In this document: piece after piece, positions 43,350-55,404 of the stretch
Numbering within the stretch: the stretch's first letter is position 1
How the letters are laid out: each line of letters opens with the position of its first letter
Notes under the pieces: model-generated
Databases searched by the model: none
Told to the model about the DNA's origin: nothing
The model's input: only the letters and a program-made list of their open reading frames with translations
Position numbers and translations under genes: made by a program
Source of the DNA: Boesenbergia rotunda
Taxonomy: Eukaryota; Streptophyta; Magnoliopsida; Zingiberales; Zingiberaceae
Reading direction: 5' to 3'
Length of the DNA: 64,000 bases
Assembly: GCA_024364735.1 (NCBI GenBank)
Contig: JAGFNQ010008751.1
Span: 124,001-188,000, forward strand

Positions 43350-45934
43350 AGTTCAAGTGTGGGGGAGTCCTACTTCTTCCAGCCACACAGACTCCTCCAC
43401 TGCCCCGATGGAGGCTACTTCTGGATAGACTCCGCCCACCAGAATAAAGGGGAGTTTGTTTTTTCTTGTATTTTCTTTTATTGCATGTTTCATTTTTTAT
43501 GCTTTCTAGAAGTAAAATTTTCTTTTAAATTGAGTCCTTGTCAATAAATGCATGTTAGTTCTCTTAGAAGTTTGTTTCTTACATGAGTGGAAATAAAAGT
43601 ATCCCTCTAGATTATCTCCATAGCATGTTAGAGTCTTTTGAAAATAAATTAAATTTGGTTGTTAAAACTTAGGGTTTAAGCTTATGGATGAAATCTTGGA
43701 TGCTTGAGTACTACTTTGCTTTAGATTCTTAATTGATGAATTGAGATGAATCATTTGCACATAGTGAGAATTAGCCTTATTTTTTGTGGCACACATATGT
43801 TATTGTACTCTAGAACTTGCTTAGGTTTTTTCAAAATCATATTTCAATGATTGGATCACATCTATAGAGGCTAATCCCTTTGTTTACCTTTCCATTTCAA
43901 TTTTGGCAAAAATCATGTTCAATCCCTTTTTCTTTACTTATTTCCTACTCTTAACCCCACTTTTCTATGGGCTTGTTTGTTTGGAATGTTTCTAATGCTA
44001 TTTTGCCCGAGACGGATAAAGATTTAAGTGTGGGGGAGTGACTAAAGTTTTGGGAATTATTTTGGAGCAAGGATGTATTTCATGTCAAAAAGAAATTTTT
44101 TTTTGCCAAGTTGAAGCCAAAAGGTGCCAAGTGAGTTGAATTTGAATTCTAAAAATGAACAAGAGGATGGAAGCAATTGGAGATCTAGATTCCTTAACAT
44201 ATTTTGAAGATCCAAGTGGCATGGTGTGACAATGAAAAATTTTTCTGCAATGAGAAACAATGGCACGAAAATGCAAAAAGAAAGAAATTCTTGTGCCAAG
44301 GTGAAGAAAAAAAAATCTGCTAACTTGGATAGGAAATTGACTTGGATAAAAACTGAAAAGTTGGAATTTTGGGAAGCTAAGATCAGCAACATCTTGTAGA
44401 GACTGAGTTGAAGCTGGTGGAGAGCAGAGAAATTGAGATAGTGAGCTGGAATTGCAGCAGAAAAAAAAACAGAATGGTTTTGCAGTTTGGTATCCACTTC
44501 AAGCTGAATGCATGCTCCCTAATTCAGAAATGCGTAGCTGAATTTGCAGAATGGTCTTGCACTGAATTCAACCTCGTGGGGAGCAACTTTCCAGTGAAGG
44601 CAAGTGGAGGAAATCAGAACAAAAAGAAAAAAAAACTGCTGAGCTGAGTTGAGCAAAACCAAGGCTGAAATTTAATTTTGTTGAGCAGAATTTGTGATGT
44701 GGAATACTTTAAGTGCTTAATTACTCCTTATGCTAACTGATGTGAAGAAATCAGAGATTTGAATTGAATCTGCCGTGAGCTGGAATTAGAAACAGAAAAA
44801 AAAAACAAATTGAAGATTGGTGCCAACTTGAAGTGAGTGTATCAAAAGGGAGTTGCAAGGGTTAGAGAAGGTAATATTTGGAACATCAAATTTTTGTCCC
44901 TAATTGTTATTGAATGTCTCAAGTTTTACTGATATGAACTCTGATACTAGCTGGTCCGAAATGTTCCAAATGAAGTTTGACTCCCTCAATAGGTTTGAGA
45001 GCAGAAAAAAAAAACAGTTTGGGTAAAAATCTGTGAGTTTCTCTACTTGGCTCTATTTGAGGTCTCTAGTTCAGAACAGAAGTTTCAAAGCTGAATTGCA
45101 ATGGAAGCCTGACCAAAAAGAAGAAGGGCTGAGGTAGAAGAAATGGTTGCAAACATAAACAGGAAATCAGAAAAAAAAAAAGAGAAACAAGAACAAGGAT
45201 GACACGCAATTGAAGTTGACACTATAAAATCATTGAATGTTTTCTCATCCGGATTTAAGCTTCATTTCATTTCATTTCTGACCTTGCTAGAAGATAAAAG
45301 AAGAAGAGAAAAATCAGAAAAGAGAAGAAAGAAACAAAGTTGGCACGCAAGGTGGAAGTTGGCACATTGAGATCAATAGGGTTTTATTCATCCAATTCAA
45401 AGTCATTGTTCAAGATTAACTCCACCACATTTGTGATATCACTAGAGGACTGTAAAGATGGGGCAAAGCACATTGGAAACATTTTTGAGCAACCAAGTCC
45501 TCCACTCCATCAATTTTTCCATTTCCTTGATTTTTACTCCATTTCTTATCATTTTCCATGCTTTTATTTGTTTTTGTAGATATTGATCCTAATCATGAAT
45601 GATGGTGGAGAGTAGATAATAAGCAAGCCTATGGTAGTGCAAGAAGCATGTGTGTTTGAGTGAGCTCCACTTCCATCATCAACTTAGAACTTAAGGAGAG
45701 AGCCACCAAAACTTCTCTTGAAAGGCTTAGTGATTTAAATTCATCTCAATGACTCATGATGGATGAAGAGGCTAAGTTGTTGATTTAAGGACAAGATACT
45801 AATCCATAGAGCTTAGATTTATGAGAATTGACAACCTTAGGTAATTTCTTTTCATTTGTTTCTAATTATGCTTAAGAAAGCCTAAGGGATACTTAGTAGT
45901 TTCGCGAGACGCTCAAGGTTAAGTGTGGGGGAGT
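43350..45934 (+). mobile_element. 3' non-coding region of J, unit 2
   Basis: As in unit 1. Three perfect AAGTGTGGGGGAGT copies at 43355-43368, 44026-44039 and 45921-45934. Confidence 0.75.
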
Positions 45935-48544
45935 TGATAGATATCATTTTATTGATTATTTGAGTTGTTAAAATCCATGTTTGACCTATGTTTTTATTGC
46001 TTAATTGTGAAATTGCCCTAGGTTTTAGGATTTCCTCTTATTTTGGACTTAATTGCAAATTTACACATTTTTGGATTATTTGGCCACTAATTTTCTGATA
46101 TATTTTTGTAGGCATGAAAGGATCCTGGACCTAGAGCATATTGGGTCAAACTTGAGTCGGAAGTGAACCGGATCGAATTGTCAAGCTTACGATTAATCCG
46201 AGCCGTCCGATTCAAGAGCGGCTAGATCTGAGCCATCCGGGACGATCTGAAGCAATCCGAGCTAGGGTTAGGGTTGATCAAGCTCTATGATCAAGATCTG
46301 AAGGTTTCATTCCAATCAGAGCTCAATCAACCGTTGGATCAAGCAAGGAGGGCTCTAGATCGTCCATTCAAAGATTAGGTTGATCTGGACCATCCGTTGC
46401 ACATCTGGAGGATCCGAGCTACCACGAGGCAGATCCTGACCCCAGATCATCATCATCAATGTTTGGCTCAAATCAGAGCAAGATCAGCCGTTGGATTTTC
46501 TCAATTAAATCTGAGCCGTCCATTGGTTCCTATTTAATCAGAAACGCTGCCCAGTTGTTCCGTGTCACGTCTCCACCGCTACAGTAGGTTGCTTCGTTTC
46601 TTCTTCGTTTTCCAGCTGATTTCTTCAATTCAAGAGGCGCGGCCACTCGATCCTTCATTAGAACAAGTGTTAGGTCAGTGGGGAGAGCTCACTGAGATGT
46701 TTCCAGCTTGAATCTCGCCCAAGACAGAGCTTTTGTGAGGTCTCCGGAGTTCTGTCAATCGATTTCATCAATCTCAGTTGTGCACCATCTTCATTGCATC
46801 CGAGCTAGCTGGAGGGGTTCCCTGGAAGGCTCGGAGCGTTCCCAAATCATCGTCGCAATCCACCACAGTGAGGTTGAAGAAATCGATTGCTATTTTCAGT
46901 TTGAGCATGGTTCGAATGGATTTGATCGCAGAGACAGATTTTCCACTGATTTGCTGAGTTTGCGGGTTCGAGGCTCACCCTTGCGTGACGAACAAGGAGC
47001 ATTTGAGCTAAGGGAGTGATTGAGTTTAGTTTGCTTAGTAATTTTTATTGTAGTAGCTGTAATCTCATTTTCTGCCTCGTTTCTTACTGTTTCTAAATTT
47101 CAGATTGGTTAAGTTTGGTTTCTGAATTGTTTTGCTCTAATTAGTGTTCAAATTCAGCTTCGTAATTAGTTAGATGGCTTGTTAATGTCTAGTTACCTTT
47201 AATCTCAGTTTGCTTCATGTTCCCTGCTTGCGTATCAGTCCCGTTTCAGCCTTGTTTCCTGCGTATCAAATTTAATCAGTAGTTTCAGTTTCAGTTTTCT
47301 GCATTTGTTCAGTGGTAATTAGGTCTCAGTAATTAGTTAGGCAGTTTGTAGTGAGCTAAGTTTCATTTCAGCTTCCCATTTCTGCCCTATGTATCAGTCC
47401 TGTTTGCGTGCCAACTGAATTTCTGCACTTCCATTTTATTTCTGCATTCTCCCCATTTATTTCTATGTTTTCGATTCCAGCACATGAAGAGGTTATTGTT
47501 TGGTCAACCATTGCATTAGATCTCCACTTGATTAATTTGTTTATGCAATTGGTTGTAGCGTATCAATTCTTGTATCAACTTCAATGCCGTAATCTGAATT
47601 TCAATTCTGCATCTTTTTATTTCTGCACATCAGTTCGTTTTGTATCAATTACAGCTTAGCAATTCTGAATTGTAGATCAGTGCATAAATTTTTGGCCCGC
47701 TTGTTTGTTGGATTTGCATTCAAATTGTCGTTGCCATTCTGAAATTGAATCTGAATTTCCAGTCCACAGTGCAAGCACTTAGCATAGTTTCATGTTGGCA
47801 CGTTGGTTTCTCAATTTCTGCATATGAGTCTTCAATTTCTGCATATGAGCCCCAAGCTACGTTAGCACCAGTTTTGCATAGCAGCCCTTGTATCTTGTTC
47901 CGGAATTTTGTGTCAACTGATTGCTGAAATTCCAATTCTGCAGCTAAGTCTCCATTTCTGCAATTCAATTTCGATTCTGCAATCCAAGTCATCGTTGCAA
48001 TATTTTAGCTGAAGTTGCTGAAGTTTGTATCAAGGAAGCCTTGAATTTGAAGTCCATTAAATTTGAAATCTGTTGCTTGTTTGATTTCGCATCCAAGTGA
48101 AGTTTAAAACTGCCATTTCTGCATATCAATTGGATTTATTCCTGCACATTTTGTCTCTGCATTGGAGTTATTTCTTCTCATTCATTTGCTCCACATTAAT
48201 TGTTTCACATCAGTTGTTTGATTTGTTTTGAAACCCTGCTTGTTTCCCAAAATTGTTTAGTTGCACCAGTTGATTCAAATTTTCCATTGGGTTTCTATTC
48301 CTGTCATTGAGTTTTCATGCTTGCAACCCCAAAACCCAATTTTATTTGAAACCCGAAATTCACAAACGACACATAAATACAAGCGCGAATCACACAACAT
48401 CAACTAGTCCCGAGGAAAAATACGACCTGTGGCCCCTTTACTACGTTTTCATATTTTTGATTGCAAAAAGGGTTTCCAGCATTTCATTTATACAAATTCT
48501 AAATTTGAGGCCCACATTCGTGACACATAGTTTGGGTTCGGTCA
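45935..48544 (+). repeat. LTR 3 of composite J
   Basis: 2610 bp, TATTTAA at 46531-46537. It ends GGTTCGGTCA, then GTATG at 48545-48549, the target duplication partner of 30772-30776. Confidence 0.93.
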
Positions 48545-48549
48545 GTATG

Positions 48550-49713
48550 CAAATGTTTGTGTTGATCAAACTAAAGGACTGTAGCATCTTTATACATAAT
48601 ATGAACGCGTGCTATAGTCCCATTGCATCCGACAAATATTTCATGACCTACGGTTTCATAATTGTTGATACGACTACGTCAATCTATTGAGAATAGATTC
48701 TGAAAATTTTTAAGGCCTATTATGAACAGATTGTGTAATTTTTGTTGAAAGGATGCATCAACAAATTAATAAGGGTCTCAGGTTCATCTTGATGAACTTA
48801 GGGCACCAACTCATTCAATGAGTTCGCAAGGTTGCACCACATAGGTCATTGTTTACAATCATAATAAAATTATGTCATAGATCTATTATGAATGATGTAT
48901 GCCATGGTACATAGTTATGACCCCTTACCCCAATGTGACTGGATTATCTGAGTGTGCATGTTGTAATTAATAATACGGCCTGCTTGTTGTACCTTGTACC
49001 TCTATACTTTCGGTGTAAAATTAGACTACACTCCAATGTAACTCAATTTTTTATAATTTGTAATGTACAAAAGAAGAAGTGCTAGTCTACTGGGCGACGA
49101 TTGACAAGGAGGATGCTGACGACACATGGCAATTAAGGTATCACTTGGTGAAGATGTTATTCCCTAGGTTGACCTATCAATCTTCTCGTTGGCTTGAGAA
49201 GATAGACGGGTCATAACCATGCCACGTTTTTTGTTTTATGCATATATGTTGATGTATTCCATGCTTGTATGTGATGCATGTCTAAGTAGTAGTTTTATCA
49301 TAATTAGGTCAATTAAATATGCCAACCAAAGTTTGGTACTCACTACTACCTCGATCAATTATAGACACGTTTGCCAAAGTAAAGTGACTCAATTTATCTT
49401 GGTAGAGTGCGATAGGACAATTGTGATGTCCAATTATTGAAATTTGAGTGAGACTTAACTGAGTTATCTCAATTGGATTGAGAACTTAGAGGCATATCTC
49501 ATGCGTTAGGCAAACAAACAAATAGTCTTGTTTACCCAACTATCCAAAAGTTGCAAATGATGTAACTGATAAATGTTGTCTACCTAAATTATACTAGTCT
49601 TAGGCGATTAACCAAAGGTAACTCAAGATTAGGTATAATATGGATCTTGTCCCACGTGAATATTATTGTTATTGAGCATGGAGCTAGGGTGGGCAAACTA
49701 TGATACTCATTTT
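48550..49713. other. Unassigned sequence between J and E
   Basis: No domain-bearing frame, repeat or RNA gene recognised. The longest ORF (49219-49440, 73 codons) shows no motif. It continues the 14 bp left of J (30763-30776), which come directly after the LTR of D. It could be old retroelement or spacer DNA. Confidence 0.4.
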
Positions 49714-50946
49714 TGTTGGATCGGAGTAAATCGATAGAGGGGGGGTGAATATCGATCGGAAAATTTTCAGATAAATAGAGAAATTACGCAGCGGAAAGAG
49801 TAAAACAAAGTCGCTAACACAGTTTGTTTTACTTGGTTCGGAGTCTCGGTCGGCTCCTACTCCAAGGTCCACGGTCCTTGACCGTTTATGATGGGCAATT
49901 CTCTACTCGAAGAATGTTTACAATTTGGAGTACAGATATAGAATTAGAAAAAGAAGTAACAACACTTAAGAGATTTAATCATTTATCGACGACCGGAGTG
50001 GATGGAATTTCGGAGCAGCAGGTCGTCGTCGGCGCTTGAATCGCGAGTGCAGAGCATGTCGGAGCGTAGCGCTTGAGCGAAAGTGTTGGGAGCGAGATTT
50101 GCAAGTTGTCTTGAAGCCTTGTGGGTGAACCCCCTTTTATAATGGTCGCTTGGGCGCCTGTGTTGAAGGGGTCGCCTGACACGTGGCCTCTTCTGTGCGA
50201 ACCTTGATCCGTAGACTCGGCCAGCGCTTATCCCTTTAACTGGGGCACCTGAGCTGTCTGGGGCGCCTGTGTTAACACAGGCGCCTAGCTTGACTTGGTC
50301 CAAAGGCTTTCGTGGCAGTTTGCTTCGATGGCTTGGTTTGGCCTTGCACTAGGGCGCCTGTATCCATACAGGCACCTAGCCCAGTGAGGCGGCTCCTTCC
50401 AATGAGGCGCCTGAGCTGCAGAAACACAGTTCCTTCGTTTCCTGCAACCAGGGTTAGTTCCTAACACAAGAAGCAAATATACAATATATATATTAAACAT
50501 TAATTACAGCCTAAACTGTCTTGGTTCTAACTTTGGGTCTCCCAAATGGAACTCTAGGTCGAACCGACGCCTAATGTTCCCTCCTACGGGGAACGCATCC
50601 TCACCTACTCCTCTCAGGAGAATTTACCTTTTTGTCAACCGGCTCCTCTGGTTGGACTTTTGCCCAGCTTCACTCACCAGGTCTTCGGTACCCAGTCCTC
50701 GACCAGGTCTTAGTGCCCAGCTTCACTCACCAAGTCTTAGTGCCTAGCTTCACTCACCAGGTCTTATTGCCTAACCTTACGTCAGGACTTAGTTGCCCAA
50801 ATCAACGAACTAGGACTTTGTGCATAATATACCTAAGACTTTCCTGCACACTTAATAAGCTTGTTAGATCACAACCAAATCTTAACTTCTGAACCCTTTG
50901 CCATTATCAAAACATAGGTTCGACTTTGGTGCTTCCGGCACCAACA
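49714..50946 (-). repeat. 3' LTR of element E (minus)
   Basis: 1233 bp; minus strand from TGTTGGTGCC (50946) to CGATCCAACA (49714). Contains GGCGCC palindromes (50150-50410), TATAAAA (50135-50141, minus), the shared core (about 50560-50615) and hairpins with GAGTGAAG spacers (50660-50790). Polypurine tract adjoins at 50947-50960. Confidence 0.88.
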
Positions 50947-52623
50947 ATCTCCCCCTTTTTGATTTATGGCAACATGGTTCAAAAAGTTAAGTTAAGAACT
51001 TATTATAGCAATCTAACAACAATAATAATTTAATAATAGAATTTTATCTCCCCCTGAATTGCACATTCTCCCCCTGAAATTTTCAATGTCATGCGGGTTT
51101 TGTAAACTATCTAAGTGCTAAGTATTTAGCAAAAAAACTTTATGTTTTTGACTAAGTATTTTTGAAAATAGAGCAAATGTACTCAAGAAAACTTAGGCAA
51201 TTTTTGAAAAGGTTTTGTAAGCCTAATTTTTGTTTCAATATTTTGTAAAAAAACTTTACTTAGGCAAAATAAGTTTTGAAAATTGATTTTCCTTATAAAG
51301 TGTCAATTCTGAGATCTTGAAAAAAATTTCCCAACTTAAAAAAATTTGCTTAAAAACATTTTCACAAAAAATTGTTTACTAAAAAATTTACTTAGCACAT
51401 TTGCCAACAAGTTTTTTGAAAAATAATTTAGCTCAGGCAAATTTATTTACTAAGAAAAATTTTCCTTAGAAATGTTTTTCAAAATACACTTAGAAATTTT
51501 GAATCCTTTTTGAAGTGTTTTGAGAGCACTTAGAACTACTTTAAAAGTTTGAAGCACTTGAAAAATAATTAGAAAAATTTTAAAACCTTTTTAAGTGCCT
51601 AAAAAAACTTTTAGAAAAAATCTGAAATACTTAAAACAATTTAAAAATATTTTTAAGTACATAAAAATCTTTGAAGTATTTAAAAACTGAGAAGTACTTA
51701 AAAACTGAGCACCTAGAACTTTCTACTTTACTTTTTAAAAATGAGATGGAAAATTTTGAAAAATTTGAAAAAATTTTCCCTCTTTCTTTCGTTTCTCTCC
51801 CCCTTTGCCATATATCAAAAAAAATTGATGCCAATGACAACAAGTAAATTAGAGCTAGTAAGTAATTGAAATTCTGTATTGAACCAAATCTAATGATTGA
51901 AAAAAAACTGGACCAAACCAAATTAAACCAATCTTGTTCGGGTCCTGTCTAACCATGTTAGCTACTTACTAACTGTCATAAACAGTAGCTTTCGCTAGGG
52001 TTAGTCAAGTTAAGTGATCTGATCAAGTTAGATTTTCTATGCTTGACACTTAACCTGATTGTTGTTCAACTTGTATTTATTGCCCCAATTACTGCAGATG
52101 CACTGACTTAAAGCATCATAAATCAAGGCATAGACCTAAGCATCTCAACCCAGTCTAGGTTATCAATCAAAAGTACCCTAAGGTGCTTGTGAGATGTTGG
52201 CTTCTAGATCTATAGGTGCATGTAGTTCTAGGGTTAGGGCCTAAGCTAAGTCCATTTGCGAAAAAGCCCTAGTTTTGAAGGGGGTTAGTTTTTGAAAGAA
52301 AACTAAGTTGGAAAATCATTTTAATTTTCAAAAACTTGATAAACGAAATGTTAAATTTGCTAATTTTTAAAAAATTAAAAAATAGGAATATTTTTAGAAA
52401 ACAATATATATCACTCCTATTCTACTAAGCACAACTTTACAATTCAGTTATGAAGTAAATGACTTAGCAGTAAAAAAACTCATCAGATAAGTAAATAACC
52501 AGTAGATAAGACAGCTGAATAAACGTCAACTGGTCAACACAAGGACTAATAAAGTCAAACACAGGTCAACCCTACAGGGTAGGGCGAGTCAAATAGTACA
52601 AGTACAGTCAGCTAGCTGGAGAA
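50947..52623 (-). mobile_element. 3' non-coding region of element E
   Basis: AT-rich tail with extra polypurine tracts (about 51053, 51069, 51793) and the block shared with A and C (52078-52300). Near 52420-52445 the minus strand reads TGTGCTTAGTAGAATAGG, matching the last pol codons of C, so the pol 3' end is kept as in A. Five GTCAA motifs lie at 52530-52595. Confidence 0.7.
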
Positions 52624-53923
52624 TCACTCAGATCTATGAGGAGGGGTCACGGGGTCGAATGGACCGGGCTGCCATGACCGGAACATGGACATCACTTCAT
52701 TGTGTTGAGCCGCATTTGCCTTGCGTTCAACTCGAAAATTGTCCATGTATTCGGTGTGATAACCCTGGTTCACATTGTGTTCGGCCTGAAGAGCATTTAT
52801 AAATTCAACGTGAAGGGCCTCCATCTCCTCTCGGAGGCTGTGCATCTCTGTCTGTAGTAGTGTCATGCGCTGGTCGGTGGTCGGTGGAGGAGGCTCCTGC
52901 AAGTGCTGGTTGATCTCGGCTGCGAGATCGACTACATCAACCTCCACCTCCTCGTCCGAGTCTATCTGGGGTTGAGCCTCTGGCGTCTCCATGAAAGAAC
53001 CCCGGTGGTCGAGACATCTATCCCCGCTAAGGAAAAGTTCCTAGCCTCGATCTCGTCACTCGGTCATTGGGGTTACCTCCCCGGTGGTGATGTCGCGACC
53101 GTAGTGGTGAAGAAGGGAGGTGATGATGTGGCAGTAGGGGGTGCGGATTCGGGAATGGGTAGAAATGTTGGATGCATAGATGATTGTGTGGAAAATGTGG
53201 AGGCCAATATTTAAATCTAGATGATGAATCATAGCATAGAGGAGGAGGGTATGAAAGGATCGCATGGTCTCGATATCCCGAGTGGTTAGTGGAAGGACAC
53301 AGCGGATTATGACTCTATAGAGAGCATAATGCTGAACGTGGAGATCGACAGACTGAAACCTCTATCTTGTCGGGTCTTGGACATCTCTGAAAAAGTAAGA
53401 GTAGAGAGTGTCCAGGGAAATGTGAGAATAAGGGGCACTGAAAGGCTGGTCAGTAGGAGGATAGCAACAAAAGGTAGACTGGGAGGGTCGTAGTCCTAAA
53501 AATCGGTTAAATAAGGCTGGTGAGATAGTAAGTGGCATCCCTTGTACGATGGTCGAATAGAAAAGGTCATCTACTTTGACCAGATTGTTGTAGAATTCAG
53601 CACACAAGGTTGTGTTAACTGAATGGGTACAGAAAACAAGATGGTCATGTTGATAAAAATTGATAGCGTCCATTGCTGTTGGGCAAGATTGAGTGAAGAA
53701 TTGTCGATTTAAGAAACTAGTTTTGATAGGTTTGTAGGTGGTCTGGGCAAATTTATTGAATAATTCAAGTTAGGGAATCTCGGATCCGGGCTAGGCTCGG
53801 CTGCGGGGTTAGGTTGAGTAACACGATGTTTTCTAAACGAATAAGAAAAATTATGCATTTAATAAGCGAGATAATCAAAAAATTAATTATAAATGCATAA
53901 TTAAAATGGTACCGGGGAGGCAT
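52624..53923 (-). pseudogene. Extra gene of element E, decayed copy
   Basis: Clearly the same gene as 6794-8067 in A: shared LNRQFFTQSCP, NFYQ-D-LVFCTH, LCAEFYNN, VQG-PLTI, NRFLGL and STFCCYPP, and a similar coiled-coil end. Exon 1 is ATGCCTCCCCG (53923-53913). The intron is 53912-53833 (80 bp, GT...AG) in phase 2, and joins in frame with the following exon. A one-base loss near 53770 shifts the frame; later stops at 53362-53364 and 53056-53058. No longer functional. Confidence 0.82.
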
Positions 53924-53939
53924 TGTCATAGTAGGGCAT

Positions 53940-54240
53940 TAGAGGGCAAGAAAGGAGCTTTCGGGCACCTTGGGAGGAGAATGGAGGAGAAACTTGCTTG
54001 GTGTGGCAAATGGTCATGATTTAATGGCCTTATAAAGGCTTTCACGGGCGCCCGTGTTCACTGGGGCACCCGAGAGTCTCTCGGGCGCCTGAATCAGTTT
54101 GTCAGCTGCTTTTGGTAGTCTGACTGCCTTGGACGAAGATAAAGTATCAGGTGCCCGTAAGGACTCGGGCGCCCAGGTTGACCAATGTTTGACTGTTGAC
54201 CAGTTTGACCATTGAACAATTTTTTGACCATGTTTGACTA
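53940..54240 (-). promoter_or_regulatory. Internal promoter-like block of element E
   Basis: Minus strand order: six GTCAA motifs (54177-54240), GGGCGCC-like palindromes (54045-54175), GCCTTTATAAGGC with a TATA core (about 54028-54036), a leader, then the ATG at 53923. Same order as 6222-6794 in A, although the sequence between motifs has diverged. Confidence 0.55.
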
Positions 54241-54539
54241 ATCAGAAATAAGTCAATTACGTGCTAGATCTTAATTTGATGAGTCAATTCTCAAATTAAA
54301 GTGAATTTTTGTGAGGATTTCGGGCAAAAAAGTATGTAGGATTAAAACTCTGAACTAATCTTTGAAAACTAATGTTATGACATGAAAGCTTGTACACAAC
54401 AGAAAACATGTTATGGAAAATGTTATAGAAAAGCAAGATTAACATTGACACAGTTATCTAAGATTTGGTTAAAATTTATGTTAGATTCAAATTTAACAAA
54501 TAGTAATTTGAATTTGGTTTTCAGTAATCAACTTTCAAG

Positions 54540-54750
54540 TTTTGGCGAGGCACAAGACCTTCTTTGGCCGTAGCCTTATTGGGGCAACAACCCATTCCTT
54601 GACAAAGCTTTTTACTAAAAATTCATCTTCAAGTTACTTCTTGAAAAATTTTGGTCTAACTAGTTTGGGTCTTGGATCGGTAGCTTCGGCTAGTTCCACC
54701 AGAAAGGCTTCCCAAACGTACTATCATCTCACCTCCGCCCAATACTATGT
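54540..54750 (-). other. Conserved post-gag block in E
   Basis: Counterpart of 5570-5935 in A on the minus strand (TTTGGCCGTAGCCTTATTGG, ACGTACTATCATCTCACC on the plus strand). Confidence 0.75.
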
Positions 54751-54844
54751 TGTTCAAATTTTTAACTCAATCATTTGTCCTTAATCTAACCAATCCTCAA
54801 TCTAAGCATAAAAAAATAAATAGACAAGTGAGAAGAATAATCAT

Positions 54845-55404
54845 TTAAGTCACGTCATAATTGGAATAATATTCTGGATTTTTAAAATCAGCAAGATTGT
54901 GAATTAAACTTTCTAGCATTTTGACCTTATGTTTTAATGTTTCATTTTCTTGTTCTAATTTTCTAAAATTCACTTTAACTAATTCATAAGATTTAATCAC
55001 ATTATTTGTAGTAAATACTGGGTTTTCAAATATTGTAAAGTTACCCTTCTCGAATATTTGTCCAGTATTCTTGAGGGTACCGTTTGGCGAAGGTCAGCTC
55101 TTGCGATTGGGGCACTTACTTTTGTAATGTCCTATTTTGCTACACTTAAAACATATTATATGATTTTTACCATTTGAATTTACCTTATTACTGTTTGATT
55201 CCTGGTTGGGAATCTCCCCCTTAATTTTAGTCATCCTTCTTTTCTATTCCTTCACCTTCTTGTAGTGGTCACGAACCCATCGGACCAATTGAGTCAATCT
55301 CCTTCACTGTCAGCAGATTCCGAGTCTGAGTCAGACTCGGGTGCTGGTTAAAGCTTCTCCTTGGGTGGTTCTCCTGGATTTTTCTCTGCAATAGAAGCTA
55401 ACCC
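54845..55404 (-). pseudogene. gag: Gag of element E, C-terminal part
   Basis: Continues the N-terminal part at 62043-62587 across the inserted element F. Contains an acidic Ser/Asp-rich run (PESDSDSESADSEGD) with stops on both sides, a complete CCHC knuckle CFKCSKIGHYKSKC (about 55095-55150), and a coiled-coil end (KLEQENETLKHKVKMLESL) stopping at 54845. Stops show that it is dead. Confidence 0.75.

Larger units (their letters stand above)
30777..48544 (+). mobile_element. Composite J: Tat/Athila-type element, LTR-inside-LTR-inside-LTR
   Basis: Three near-identical LTRs (30777-33386, 38344-40974, 45935-48544) alternate with two near-identical inner parts of about 4.96 kb. The whole is flanked once by GTATG (30772-30776, 48545-48549), and no duplication flanks the middle LTR. 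The primer site TGGCGCCGTTGCCGGGGA is that of Tat/Athila elements (tRNA-Asp). No gag capsid, protease, RT or integrase motif is seen. The structure fits one insertion followed by unequal recombination between LTRs of sister or homologous copies. Confidence 0.93.
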
